Source: Odiellus spinosus | Taxonomy: Eukaryota; Arthropoda; Arachnida; Opiliones; Phalangiidae | DNA length: 64,000 nt | Reading direction: 5' to 3' | NCBI GenBank assembly: GCA_963920705.1 | Contig: OY987226.1 | Coordinates: 30,989,686-31,053,685 of the forward strand | Shown: in pieces, positions 45,101 to 56,390 of the stretch | Numbering within the stretch: position 1 is the stretch's first letter | Layout: every line of letters begins with the position of its first letter | The notes under the pieces: generated by a model | Told to the model about the DNA's origin: nothing | Databases searched by the model: none | The model's input: only the letters and a program-made list of their open reading frames with translations | Made by a program: the position numbers and the translations under genes

Positions 45101-48100
45101 AAAGTTTCAATTGAAAAATGAAAAAGTTTCAATTGAAAAATGAATGTGTCAATTGAAAAATGAATGTGTCAATTGAAAAATGAAAAAGTTTCAATTGAAA
45201 AATGAAAAAGTTTCAATTGAAAAATGAAAAAGTTTCAATTGAAAAATGAAAAAGTTTCAATTGAAAAATGAAAAAGTTTCAATTGAAAAATGAAAAAGTT
45301 TCAATTGAAAAATGAAAAAGTTTCAATTGAGAAATGAAAAAGTTTCAATTGAAAAATGAAAAAGTTTCAATTGAAAAATGAATGTGTAAATTGAAAAATG
45401 AAAAAGTTTCAATTGAAAAATGAAAAAGTTTCAATTGAAAAATGAAAAAGTTTCAATTGAAAAATGAAAAAGTTTCAATTGAAAAATGAAAAAGTTTCAA
45501 TTGAAAAATGAAAAAGTTTCAATTGAAAAATGAAAAAGTTTCAATTGAAAAATGAAAAAGTTTCAATTGAAAAATGAAAAAGATTCAATTGAAAAATGAA
45601 AAAGTTTCAATTGAAAAATGAAAAAGTTTCAATTGAAAAATGAAAAAGATTCAATTGAAAAATGAAAAAGTTTCAATTGAAAAACGAAAAAGTTTCAATT
45701 GAAAAACGAAAAAGTTTCAATTGAAAAACGAAAAAGTTTCAATTGAAAAATGAAAGTTTCAATTGAAAAATGAAAAAGTTTCAATTGAAAAATGAAAAAG
45801 TTTCAATTGAAAAATGAAAAAGTTTCAATTGAAAAATGAAAAAGTTTTTATATTGAAAAATGAATGTGTCAATTGAAAAATGAAAAAGTTTCAATTGAAA
45901 AATGAAAAAGTTTCAATTGAAAAATGAATGTGTCATTTGAAAAATGAAAAAGTTTCAATTGAAAAATGAATGTGTCAATTGAAAAATGAAAAAGTTTCAA
46001 TTGAAAAATGAATGTGTCAATTGAAAAATGAAAAAGTTTCAATTGAAAAATGAAAAAGTTTCAATTGAAAAATGAAAAAGTTTCAATTGAAAAATGAAAA
46101 AGTTTCAATTGAAAAATGAAAAAGTTTCAATTGAAAAATGAAAAAGTTTCAATTGAAAAATGAAAAAGTTTCAATTGAAAAATGAAAAAGTTTCAATTGA
46201 AAAATGAAAAAGTTTCAATTGAAAAATGAAAAAGTTTCAATTGAAAAATGAAAAAGTTTCAATTGAAAAATGAAAGTTTCAATTGAAAAATGAAAGTTTC
46301 AATTGAAAAATGAAAGTTTCAATTGAAAAATGAAAAAGTTTCAATTGAAAAATGAAAAAGTTTCAATTGAAAAATGAAAAAGTTTCAATTGAAAAATGAA
46401 AAAGTTTCAATTGAAAAATGAAAAAGTTTCAATTGAAAAATGAAAAAGTTTCAATTGAAAAATGAAAAAGTTTCAATTGAAAAATGAAAAAGTTTCAATG
46501 GAAAAATGAAAAAGTTTCAATGGAAAAATGAAAAAGTTTCAATTGAAAAATGAAAAAGTTTCAATTGAAAAATGAAAAAGTTTCAATTGAAAATGAAAAA
46601 GTTTCAATTGAAAATGAAAAAGTTTCAATTGAAAAATGAATGTGTCAATTGAAAAATGAAAAAGTTTCAATTGAAAAATGAATGTGTCAATTGAAAAATG
46701 AAAAAGTTTCAATTGAAAAATGAAAAAGTTTCAATTGAAAAATGAAAAAGTTTCAATTGAAAAATGAAAAAGTTTCAATTGAAAAACGAAAAAGTTTCAA
46801 TTGAAAAATGAAAATGTTTCAATTGAAAAATGAAAAAGTTTCAATTGAAAAATGAATGTGTCAATTGAAAAATGAAAAAGTTTCAATTGAAAAATGAAAA
46901 AGTTTCAATTGAAAAATGAAAAAGTTTCAATTGAAAAATGAAAAAGTTTCAATTGAAAAATGAAAAAGTTTCAATTGAGAAATGAAAAAGTTTCTATTGA
47001 AAAATGAAAAAGTTTCAATTGAAAAATGAATGTGTCAATTGAAAAATGAAAAAGTTTCAATTGAAAAATGAATGTGTCAATTGAAAAATGAAGAAGTTTC
47101 AATTGAAAAATGAAGAAGTTTCAATTGAAAAATGAAGAAGTTTCAATTGAAAAATGAAAAAGTTTCAATTGAAAAATGAAAAAGTTTCAATTGAAAAATG
47201 AAAAAGTTTCAATTGAAAAATGAAAAAGATTCAATTGAAAAATGAAAAAGTTTCAATTGAAAAATGAAAAAGTTTCAATTGAAAAATGAAAAAGTTTCAA
47301 TTGAAAAATGAAAAAGTTTCAATTGAAAAATGAAAAAGTTTCAATTGAAAAATGAAAAAGTTTCAATTGAAAAATGAAAAAGTTTCAATTGAAAAATGAA
47401 AAAGTTTCAATTGAAAAATGAAAAAGTTTCAATTGAAAAATGAATGTGTCAATTGAAAAATGAAAAAGTTTCAATTGAAAAATGAAAAAGTTTCAATTGA
47501 AAAACGAAAAAGTTTCAATTGAAAAATGAAAATGTTTCAATTGAAAAATGAAAAAGTTTCAATTGAAAAATGAATGTGTCAATTGAAAAATGAAAAAGTT
47601 TCAATTGAAAAATGAAAAAGTTTCAATTGAAAAATGAAAAAGTTTCAATTGAAAAATGAATGTGTCAATTGAAAAATGAATGTGTCAATTGAAAAATGAA
47701 AAAGTTTCAATTGAAAAATGAAAAAGTTTCAATTGAAAAATGAAAAAGTTTCAATTGAAAAATGAAAAAGTTTCAATTGAAAAATGAAAAAGTTTCAATT
47801 GAAAAATGAAAAAGTTTCAATTGAAAAATGAAAAAGTTTCAATTGAAAAATGAAAAAGTTTCAATTGAAAAATGAAAAAGTTTCAATTGAAAAATGAAAA
47901 AGTTTCAATTGAAAAATGAAAAAGTCTCAATTGAAAAATGAAAAAGTTTCAATTGAAAAATGAAAAAGTTTCAATTGAAAAATGAAAGTTTCAATTGAAA
48001 AATGAAAGTTTCAATTGAAAAATGAAAGTTTCAATTGAAAAATGAAAAAGTTTCAATTGAAAAATGAAAAAGTTTCAATTGAAAAATGAAAAAGTTTCAA

Positions 48101-51100
48101 TTGAAAAATGAAAAAGTTTCAATTGAAAAATGAAAAAGTTTCAATTGAAAAATGAAAAAGTTTCAATTGAAAAATGAAAAAGTTTCAATTGAAAAATGAA
48201 AAAGTTTCAATGGAAAAATGAAAAAGTTTCAATTGAAAAATGAAAAAGTTTCAATTGAAAATGAAAAAGTTTCAATTGAAAATGAAAAAGTTTCAATTGA
48301 AAAATGAAAAAGTTTCAATTGAAAAATGAATGTGTCAATTGAAAAATGAAAAAGTTTCAATTGAAAAATGAAAAAGTTTCAATTGAAAAATGAAAAAGTT
48401 TCAATTGAAAAATGAAAAAGTTTCAATTGAAAAATGAAAAAGTTTCAATTGAAAAACGAAAAAGTTTCAATTGAAAAATGAAAATGTTTCAATTGAAAAA
48501 TGAAAAAGTTTCAATTGAAAAATGAATGTGTCAATTGAAAAATGAAAAAGTTTCAATTGAAAAATGAAAAAGTTTCAATTGAAAAATGAAAAAGTTTCAA
48601 TTGAAAAATGAAAAAGTTTCAATTGAAAAATGAAAAAGTTTCAATTGAGAAATGAAAAAGTTTCAATTGAAAAATGAAAAAGTTTCAATTGAAAAATGAA
48701 TGTGTCAATTGAAAAATGAAAAAGTTTCAATTGAAAAATGAATGTGTCAATTGAAAAATGAAGAAGTTTCAATTGAAAAATGAAGAAGTTTCAATTGAAA
48801 AATGAAAAAGTTTCAATTGAAAAATGAAAAAGTTTCAATTGAAAAATGAAAAAGATTCAATTGAAAAATGAAAAAGTTTCAATTGAAAAATGAAAAAGTT
48901 TCAATTGAAAAATGAAAAAGTTTCAATTGAAAAATGAAAAAGTTTCAATTGAAAAATGAAAAAGTTTCAATTGAAAAATGAAAAAGTTTCAATTGAAAAA
49001 TGAAAAAGTTTCAATTGAAAAATGAAAAAGTTTCAATTGAAAAATGAAAAAGTTTCAATTGAAAAATGAAAAAGTTTCAATTGAAAAATGAAAAAGTTTC
49101 AATTGAAAAATGAAAAAGTTTCAATTGAAAAATGAAAAAGTTTCAATTGAAAAATGAAAAAGTTTCAATTGAAAAATGAATGAGTCAATTGAAAAATGAA
49201 AAAGTTTCAATTGAAAAATGAAAAAGTTTCAATTGAAAAATGAAAAAGTTTCAATTGAAAAATGAAAAAGTTTCAATTGAAAAATGAATGTGTCAATTGA
49301 AAAATGAATGTGTCAATTGAAAAATGAAAAAGTTTCAATTGAAAAATGAAAAAGTTTCAATTGAAAAATGAAAAAGTTTCAATTGAAAAATGAAAAAGTT
49401 TCAATTGAAAAATGAAAAAGTTTCAATTGAGAAATGAAAAAGTTTCAATTGAAAAATGAAAAAGTTTCAATTGAAAAATGAATGTGTAAATTGAAAAATG
49501 AAAAAGTTTCAATTGAAAAATGAATGTGTCAATTGAAAAATGAAAAAGTTTCAATTGAAAAATGAAAAAGTTTCAATTGAAAAATGAAAAAGTTTCAATT
49601 GAAAAATGAAAAAGTTTCAATTGAAAAATGAAAAAGTTTCAATTGAAAAATGAAAAAGTTTCAATTGAAAAATGAAAAAGTTTCAATTGAAAATGAAAAA
49701 GTTTCAATTGAAAAATGAATGTGTCAATTGAAAAATGAAAAAGATTCAATTGAAAAATGAAAAAGTTTCAATGGAAAAATGAAAAAGTTTCAATTGAAAA
49801 ATGAAAAAGTTTCAATTGAAAAATGAAAAAGTTTCAATTGAAAAATGAATGTGTCAATTGAAAAATGAAAAAGTTTCAATTGAAAAATGAAAAAGTTTCA
49901 ATTGAAAAACGAAAAAGTTTCAATTGAAAAATGAAAATGTTTCAATTGAAAAATGAAAAAGTTTCAATTGAAAAATGAATGTGTCAATTGAAAAATGAAA
50001 AAGTTTCAATTGAAAAATGAAAAAGTTTCAATTGAAAAATGAAAAAGTTTCAATTGAAAAATGAAAAAGTTTCAATTGAAAAATGAAAAAGTTTCAATTG
50101 AAAAATGAATGTGTCAATTGAAAAATGAATGTGTCAATTGAAAAATGAAAAAGTTTCAATTGAAAAAAGAAAAAGTTTCAATTGAAAAATGAAAAAGTTT
50201 CAATTGAAAAATGAAAAAGTTTCAATTGAAAAATGAAAAAGTTTCAATTGAAAAATGAAAAAGTTTCAATTGAAAAATGAAAAAGTTTCAATTGAGAAAT
50301 GAAAAAGTTTCAATTGAAAAATGAAAAAGTTTCAATTGAAAAATGAATGTGTAAATTGAAAAATGAAAAAGTTTCAATTGAAAAATGAAAAAGTTTCAAT
50401 TGAAAAATGAAAAAGTTTCAATTGAAAAATGAAAAAGTTTCAATTGAAAAATGAAAAAGTTTCAATTGAAAAATGAAAAAGTTTCAATTGAAAAATGAAA
50501 AAGTTTCAATTGAAAAATGAAAAAGATTCAATTGAAAAATGAAAAAGTTTCAATTGAAAAATGAAAAAGTTTCAATTGAAAAATGAAAAAGATTCAATTG
50601 AAAAATGAAAAAGTTTCAATTGAAAAATGAAAAAGTTTCAATTGAAAAACGAAAAAGTTTCAATTGAAAAACGAAAAAGTTTCAATTGAAAAATGAAAGT
50701 TTCAATTGAAAAATGAAAAAGTTTCAATTGAAAAATGAAAAAGTTTCAATTGAAAAATGAAAAAGTTTCAATTGAAAAATGAAAAAGTTTCAATTGAAAA
50801 ATGAAAAAGTTTCAATTGAAAAATGAAAAAGTTTCAATTGAAAAATGAAAAAGTTTTTATATTGAAAAATGAATGTGTCAATTGAAAAATGAAAAAGTTT
50901 CAATTGAAAAATGAAAAAGTTTCAATTGAAAAATGTAAAAGTTTCAATTGAAAAATGAATATGTCAATTGAAAAATGAAAAAGTTTCAATTGAAAAATGA
51001 ATATGTCAGTTGAAAAATGAAAAAGTTTCAATTGAAAAATGAAAAAGTTTCAATTGAAAAATGAATGTGTCATTTGAAAAATGAAAAAGTTTCAATTGAA

Positions 51101-54100
51101 AAATGAATGTGTCAATTGAAAAATGAAAAAGTTTCAATTGAAAAATGAATGTGTCAATTGAAAAATGAAAAAGTTTCAATTGAAAAATGAAAAAGTTTCA
51201 ATTGAAAAATGAAAAAGTTTCAATTGAAAAATGAAAAAGTTTCAATTGAAAAATGAATGTGTCAATTGAAAAATGAATGTGTCAATTGAAAAATGAATGT
51301 GTCAATTGAAAAATGAATGTGTCAATTGAAAAATGAATGTGTCAATTGAAAAATGAAAAAGTTTCAATTGAAAAATGAAAAAGTTTCAATTGAAAAATGA
51401 ATGTGTCAATTGAAAAATGAAAAAGTTTCAATTGAAAAATGAAAAGTTTCAATTGAAAAATGAAAAAGTTTCCATTGAAAAATGAAAATGTTTCAATTGA
51501 AAAATGAAAATGTTTCAATTGAAAAATGAAAAAGTTTCAATTGAAAAATGAATGTGTCAATTGAAAAATGAAAAAGTTTCAATTGAAAAATGAATGTGTC
51601 AATTGAAAAATGAAAAAGTTTCAATTGAAAAATGAAAAAGTTTCAATTGAAAAATGAAAAAGTTTCAATTGAAAAATGAAAAAGTTTCAATTGAAAAATG
51701 AAAAAGTTTCAATTGAAAAATGAAAAAGTTTCAATTGAAAAATGAAAAAGTTTCAATTGAAAAATGAAAAAGTTTCAATTGAAAAATGAAAAAGTTTCAA
51801 TTGAAAAATGAAAAAGTTTCAATTGAAAAATGAAAAAGTTTCAATTGAAAAATGAAAAAGTTTCAATTGAAAAATGAAAAAGTTTCAATTGAAAAATGAA
51901 AAAGTTTCAATTGAAAAATGAAAAAGTTTCAATTGAAAAATGAAAAAGTTTCAATTGAAAAATGAAAAAGTTTCAATTGAAAAATGAAAAAGTTTCAATT
52001 GAAAAATGAAAAGTTTCAATTGAAAAATGAAAAAGTTTCCATTGAAAAATGAAAATGTTTCAATTGAAAAATGAAAATGTTTCAATTGAAAAATGAAAAT
52101 GTTTCAATTGAAAAATGAATGTATCAATTGAAAAATGAAAAAGTTTCAATTGAAAAATGAATGTGTCAATTGAAAAATGAAAAAGTTTCAATTGAAAAAT
52201 GAAAAAGTTTCAATTGAAAAATGAAAAAGTTTCAATTGAAAAATGAAAAAGTTTCAATTGAAAAATGAAAAAGTTTCAATTGAAAAATGAAAAAGTTTCA
52301 ATTGAAAAATGAAAAAGTCTCAATTGAAAAATGAAAAAGTTTCAATTGAAAAATGAAAAAGTTTCAATTGAAAAATGAAAGTTTCAATTGAAAAATGAAA
52401 GTTTCAATTGAAAAATGAAAGTTTCAATTGAAAAATGAAAGTTTCAATTGAAAAATGAAAAAGTTTCAATTGAAAAATGAAAAAGTTTCAATTGAAAAAT
52501 GAAAAAGTTTCAATTGAAAAATGAAAAAGTTTCAATTGAAAAATGAAAAAGTTTCAATTGAAAAATGAAAAAGTTTCAATTGAAAAATGAAAAAGTTTCA
52601 ATTGAAAAATGAAAAAGTTTCAATGGAAAAATGAAAAAGTTTCAATGGAAAAATGAAAAAGTTTCAATTGAAAAATGAAAAAGTTTCAATTGAAAAATGA
52701 AAAAGTTTCAATTGAAAATGAAAAAGTTTCAATTGAAAAATGAAAAAGTTTCAATTGAAAAATGAAAAAGTATCAACTGAAAAATGAAAAACTTTCAATT
52801 GAAAAATGAAAAGTTTCAATTGAAAAATGAAAAGTTTCAATTGAAAAATGAAAAGTTTCAATTGAAAAATTAAAAAGTTTCCATTGAAAAATGAAAATGT
52901 TTCAATTGAAAAATGAAAAAGTTTCAATTGAAAAATGAATGTGTCAATTGAAAAATGAAAAAGTTTCAATTGAAAAATGAAAAAGTATCAACTGAAAAAT
53001 GAAAAACTTTCAATTGAAAAACGAAAAAGTTTCAATTGAAAAATGAAAGTTTCAATTGAAAAATGAAAAGTTTCAATTGAAAAATGAAAAGTTTCAATTG
53101 AAAAATGAAAAGTTTCAATTGAAAAATTAAAAAGTTTCCATTGAAAAATGAAAATGTTTCAATTGAAAAATGAAAAAGTTTCAATTGAAAAATGAATGTG
53201 TCAATTGAAAAATGAAAAAGTTTCAATTGAAAAATGAAAAAGTTTCAATTGAAAAATGAAAAAGTTTCAATTGAAAAATGAATGTGTCAATTGAAAAATG
53301 AATGTGTCAATTGAAAAATGAATGTGTCAATTGAAAAATGAATGTGTCAATTGAAAAATGAAAAAGTTTCAATTGAAAAATGAAAAAGTTTCAATTGAAA
53401 AATGAATGTGTCAATTGAAAAATGAAAAAGTTTCAATTGAAAAATGAAAAGTTTCAATTGAAAAATGAAAAAGTTTCCATTGAAAAATGAAAATGTTTCA
53501 ATTGAAAAATGAAAAAGTTTCAATTGAAAAATGAATGTGTCAATTGAAAAATGAAAAAGTTTCAATTGAAAAATGAATGTGTCAATTGAAAAATGAAAAA
53601 GTTTCAATTGAAAAATGAAAAAGTTTCAATTGAAAAATGAAAAAGTTTCAATTGAAAAATGAAAAAGTTTCAATTGAAAAATGAAAAAGTTTCAATTGAA
53701 AAATGAAAAAGTTTCAATTGAAAAATGAAAAAGTTTCAATTGAAAAATGAAAAAGTTTCAATTGAAAAATGAAAAAGTTTCAATTGAAAAATGAAAAAGT
53801 TTCAATTGAAAAATGAAAAAGTTTCAATTGAAAAATGAAAAAGTTTCAATTGAAAAATGAAAAAGTTTCAATTGAAAAATGAAAAAGTTTCAATTGAAAA
53901 ATGAAAAAGTTTCAATTGAAAAATGAAAAAGTTTCAATTGAAAAATGAAAAAGTTTCAATTGAAAAATGAAAAAGTTTCAATTGAAAAATGAAAAAGTTT
54001 CAATTGAAAAATGAAAAAGTTTCAATTGAAAAATGAAAAAGTTTCAATTGAAAAATGAAAAAGTTTCAATTGAAAAATGAAAAAGTTTCAATTGAAACTT

Positions 54101-54107
54101 TTTCAAA
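27118..54107. repeat. 27-kb satellite array, 20-22-bp units with palindromic core TTTCAATTGAAA
   Basis: The main unit is GTTTCAATTG plus AAAAATGAAAAA (22 bases). Variants include TGTGTCAATTGAAAAATGAA (20), AGTTTCAATTGAAAAATGAA (20), and AATG/TTCC, AACG, GAGAAATG, AATGGAAAAATG and AGTCTC forms. About 1,200 units follow head to tail without any insertion of other DNA. Every unit carries the 12-base perfect palindrome or a one-base derivative. The plus strand is strongly A-rich. Landmark variants recur in the same order at kilobase intervals, showing higher-order repeats. Minus-strand frames of 65-86 codons (MKLFHFSIDTF...) are trivial products of the repeat. The left edge cuts into BEL integrase; the right edge turns into inverted units at about 54090. 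Confidence 0.98.
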
Positions 54108-54152
54108 AGAAACTTCATTTTTCAAACGAAACTTTTTCATTTTTCAAAAGAA
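54086..54152. repeat. Satellite orientation switch, degenerate inverted units
   Basis: TTCAATTGAAACTTTTTCAA then AAGAAACTTCATTTTTCAAA. The array passes through the palindrome into three degenerate inverted units, just before the CATCCTCC repeats. The same switch recurs at 55345-55408, and the third module has only inverted units (60397-60625). Confidence 0.8.
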
Positions 54153-54315
54153 AGTTTGGCATCCTCCATGTTTTTTAAAGTTTGGCATCCTCCAAGTTTT
54201 TTTAAAGTTCGTCATCCTCTGTTTTTTTTAAAGTTTGGCATCCTCCATGTTTTTTTTACGTTTGGCATCCTCCATGTTTTTTTTTTTAATTTTGGCATCC
54301 TCCATGTTTTTAAAG
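54152..54315. repeat. CATCCTCC tandem repeat, module 1
   Basis: About six units of GTTTGGCATCCTCCATGTTT plus a variable T-run and AAA or ACG. The unit length is about 25-30 bases and varies with the T-run. Plus-strand frames with repeated MASSMFF are by-products. Confidence 0.9.
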
Positions 54316-54763
54316 TTTTTAGGAATTGATTGGCTTAGTCATACGCGACTTCTTGTTTCTTGGCTTAAAAATAATTTTATATATATAGAAGTTCTGGCAA
54401 GTACTAGTCATAGTGCCGTGGCCGACCGGGTAAAGTCGTCAAATGTATAACATTATAATATATAAATTATAATCCAGGTTCGATGCCTGGCGGGGCCGAA
54501 TAAATTAAAAAAAATGTAACTGGATGGATGCATAGCAAATGATGAGACGAATGAATATCGTTGCTTTTCTTAGTTAAATTAATGTAATTAACATTTATTT
54601 TAAGGCTATTTATGCGTTATTTGTGGTTTACCCTACGCGATTACTCATTTTTCTACTCGATGACGTTTTTCGTCATTTCTTGAGACATCTGACTTCAGAC
54701 TTCAGACTTCAGACAGCACAGTACATAGTAAGAGCCTACACATTCGGTGCGGCTAAAAAGTGT
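54316..54763 (+). repeat. Composite module copy 1: leader, tRNA-like segment and tail
   Basis: The order is: leader (AGGAATTGATTGGCTTAGTC), tRNA-like segment, AT-rich linker, then a tail. The tail has a hairpin (GATGACGTTTTTCGTCATTT), three CTTCAGA repeats, and the end AAGAGCCTACACATTCGGTG then CGGCTAAAAAGTG. The satellite resumes immediately afterwards. The unit is almost identical to 55630-56075 and recognisably related to 60925-61368. Confidence 0.85.
54412..54498 (+). ncRNA. tRNA-like segment with A and B boxes (type II-like), copy 1
   Basis: GTGGCCGACCGGGTAAAG resembles a tRNA D-arm/A box of the Ser/Leu kind. GGTTCGATGCC is a near-consensus B box in a proper T arm (CCAGG, seven-base loop, CCTGG). 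Between them lies AT-rich sequence with two perfect short hairpins and no convincing anticodon. Acceptor strands pair poorly. It is best read as a tRNA-derived SINE head or a tRNA pseudogene, not a working tRNA. Confidence 0.6.
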
Positions 54764-55350
54764 CAATTGATAAATGAAAAAGTTTCAATTGAAAATGAAA
54801 AGGTTTCAATTGAAAAACGAAAAAGTTTCAATTGAAAAATGAAAAAGTTTCAATTGAAAAATGAAAAAGTTTCAATTGAAAAACGAAAAAGTTTCAATTG
54901 AAAAACGAAAAAGTTTCCATTGAAAAATGAAAATGTTTCAATTGAAAAATGAAAAAGTTTCAATTGAAAAATGAATGTGTCAATTGAAAAATGAAAAAGT
55001 TTCAATTGAAAAATGAATGTGTCAATTGAAAAATGAAAAAGTTTCAATTGAAAAATGAATGTGTCAATTGAAAAATGAAAAAGTTTCAATTGAAAAATGA
55101 AAAAGTTTCAATTGAAAAATGAAAAAGTTTCAATTGAAAAATGAAAAAGTTTCAATTGAAAAATGAAAAAATTTCAATTGAAAAATGAAAAAGTTTCAAT
55201 TGAAAAATGAAAAAGTTTCAATTGAAAAATGAAAAAGTTTCAATTGAAAAATGAAAAAGTTTCAATTGAAAAATGAAAAAGTTTCAATTGAAAAATGAAA
55301 AAGTTTCAATTGAAAAATGAAAAAGTTTCAATTGAAAAATGAATGTTTCA
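54764..55350. repeat. Short satellite block 2 (20-22-bp family)
   Basis: About 26 units in the same orientation as the main array, beginning with degenerate GTGTCAATTGATAAATGAAA. They include AACG, TTCC and TGTGTC variants like those of the long array. Confidence 0.95.
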
Positions 55351-55407
55351 ATTGAAACTTTTTCAAAAGAAACTTCATTTTTCAAACGAAACTTCATTTT
55401 TCAAAAG

Positions 55408-55630
55408 AAAGTTTGGCATCCTCCATGTTTTTTAAAGTTTGGCATCCTCCAAGTTTTTTTAAAGTTCGTCATCCTCTATGTTTTTTTTTAAAGTTTGGCA
55501 TCCTCCATGGTTTTTTTTTACGTTTGGCATCCTCCATGTTTTTTTTTTACGTTTGGCATCCATGTTTTTTTTTAAGTTTGGCATTTTCTATTTTTTTTTT
55601 TTTTTTAATTTTGGCATCCTCCATGTTTTT
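55408..55630. repeat. CATCCTCC tandem repeat, module 2
   Basis: Seven to eight units of GTTTGGCATCCTCC plus ATG, T-run and AAG or ACG. It is longer than module 1 by extra units and longer T-runs. It is preceded by the orientation switch of the satellite. Confidence 0.9.
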
Positions 55631-56075
55631 AAAGTTTTTAGGAATTGATTGGCTTAGTCATACGCGACTTCTTGTTTCTTGGCTTAAAAATAATTTTATA
55701 TATATAGAAGTTCTGGCAAGTACTAGTCATAGTGCCGTGGCCGACCGGGTAAAGTCGTCCAATGTATAACATTATAATATATAAATTATAATCCAGGTTC
55801 GATGCCTGGCGGGGCCGAATAAATTAAAAAAAAAAATGTAACTGGATGGATGCATAGCAAATGATGAGACGAATGAATATCGTTGCTTTTCTTAGTTAAA
55901 TTAATGTAATTAACATTTATTTTAAGGCTATTTATGCGTTATTTGTGGTTTACCCTACGCGATTACTCATTTTTCTACTCGATGACGTTTTTCGTCATTT
56001 CTTGAGACATCTGACTTCAGACTTCAGACAGCACAGTACATAGTAAGAGCCTGTACATTCGGTGCCGCTAAAAAG
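55631..56075 (+). repeat. Composite module copy 2: leader, tRNA-like segment and tail
   Basis: Nearly identical to copy 1. Differences include GTCGTCC for GTCGTCA, a longer A-run after the B box, one CTTCAGA repeat fewer, and GTACATTCGGTGCCG for ACACATTCGGTGCGG. The spacing between the two tRNA-like segments is 1,319 bases. Confidence 0.9.
55731..55816 (+). ncRNA. tRNA-like segment, copy 2
   Basis: The same D-arm/A box (GTGGCCGACCGGGTAAAG) and B box (GGTTCGATGCC) as copy 1, one base different in between. Confidence 0.6.
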
Positions 56076-56390
56076 TGTCAATTGATAAATGAAAAAGTTT
56101 CAATTGAAAATGAAAAGGTTTCAATTGAAAAATGAAAAAGTTTCAATTGAAAAATGAAAAAGTTTCAATTGAAAAATGAATAAGTTTCAAAAGAAAAATG
56201 AAAAATTTTCAATTGAAAAACGAAAAAGTTTCAATTGAAAAACGAAAAAGTTTCAATTGAAAAACGAAAAACTTTCAATTGAAAAACGAAAAACTTTCAA
56301 TTGAAAAACGAAAAACTTTCAATTGAAAAACGAAAAAGTTTCAATTGAAAAACGAAAAAGTTTCAACTGAAAAATGAAAGTTAATTGAAA
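56076..56390. repeat. Satellite block 3, degenerate towards the 19-bp satellite
   Basis: About 14 units of the 20-22-bp family, rich in AACG variants and AACTTTC forms. They end in AACTGAAAAATGAAAGTTAA, which runs into the second satellite. Confidence 0.93.

Noticed and set aside
27118..54107. CRISPR array
   Set aside because: The units follow one another with no unique spacers, and the context is eukaryotic.
27595..55089. Many 64-86-codon minus-strand frames starting MKLFHFSIDTF
   Set aside because: They are translations of the 20-22-bp satellite, repeated wherever unit lengths happen to keep phase.
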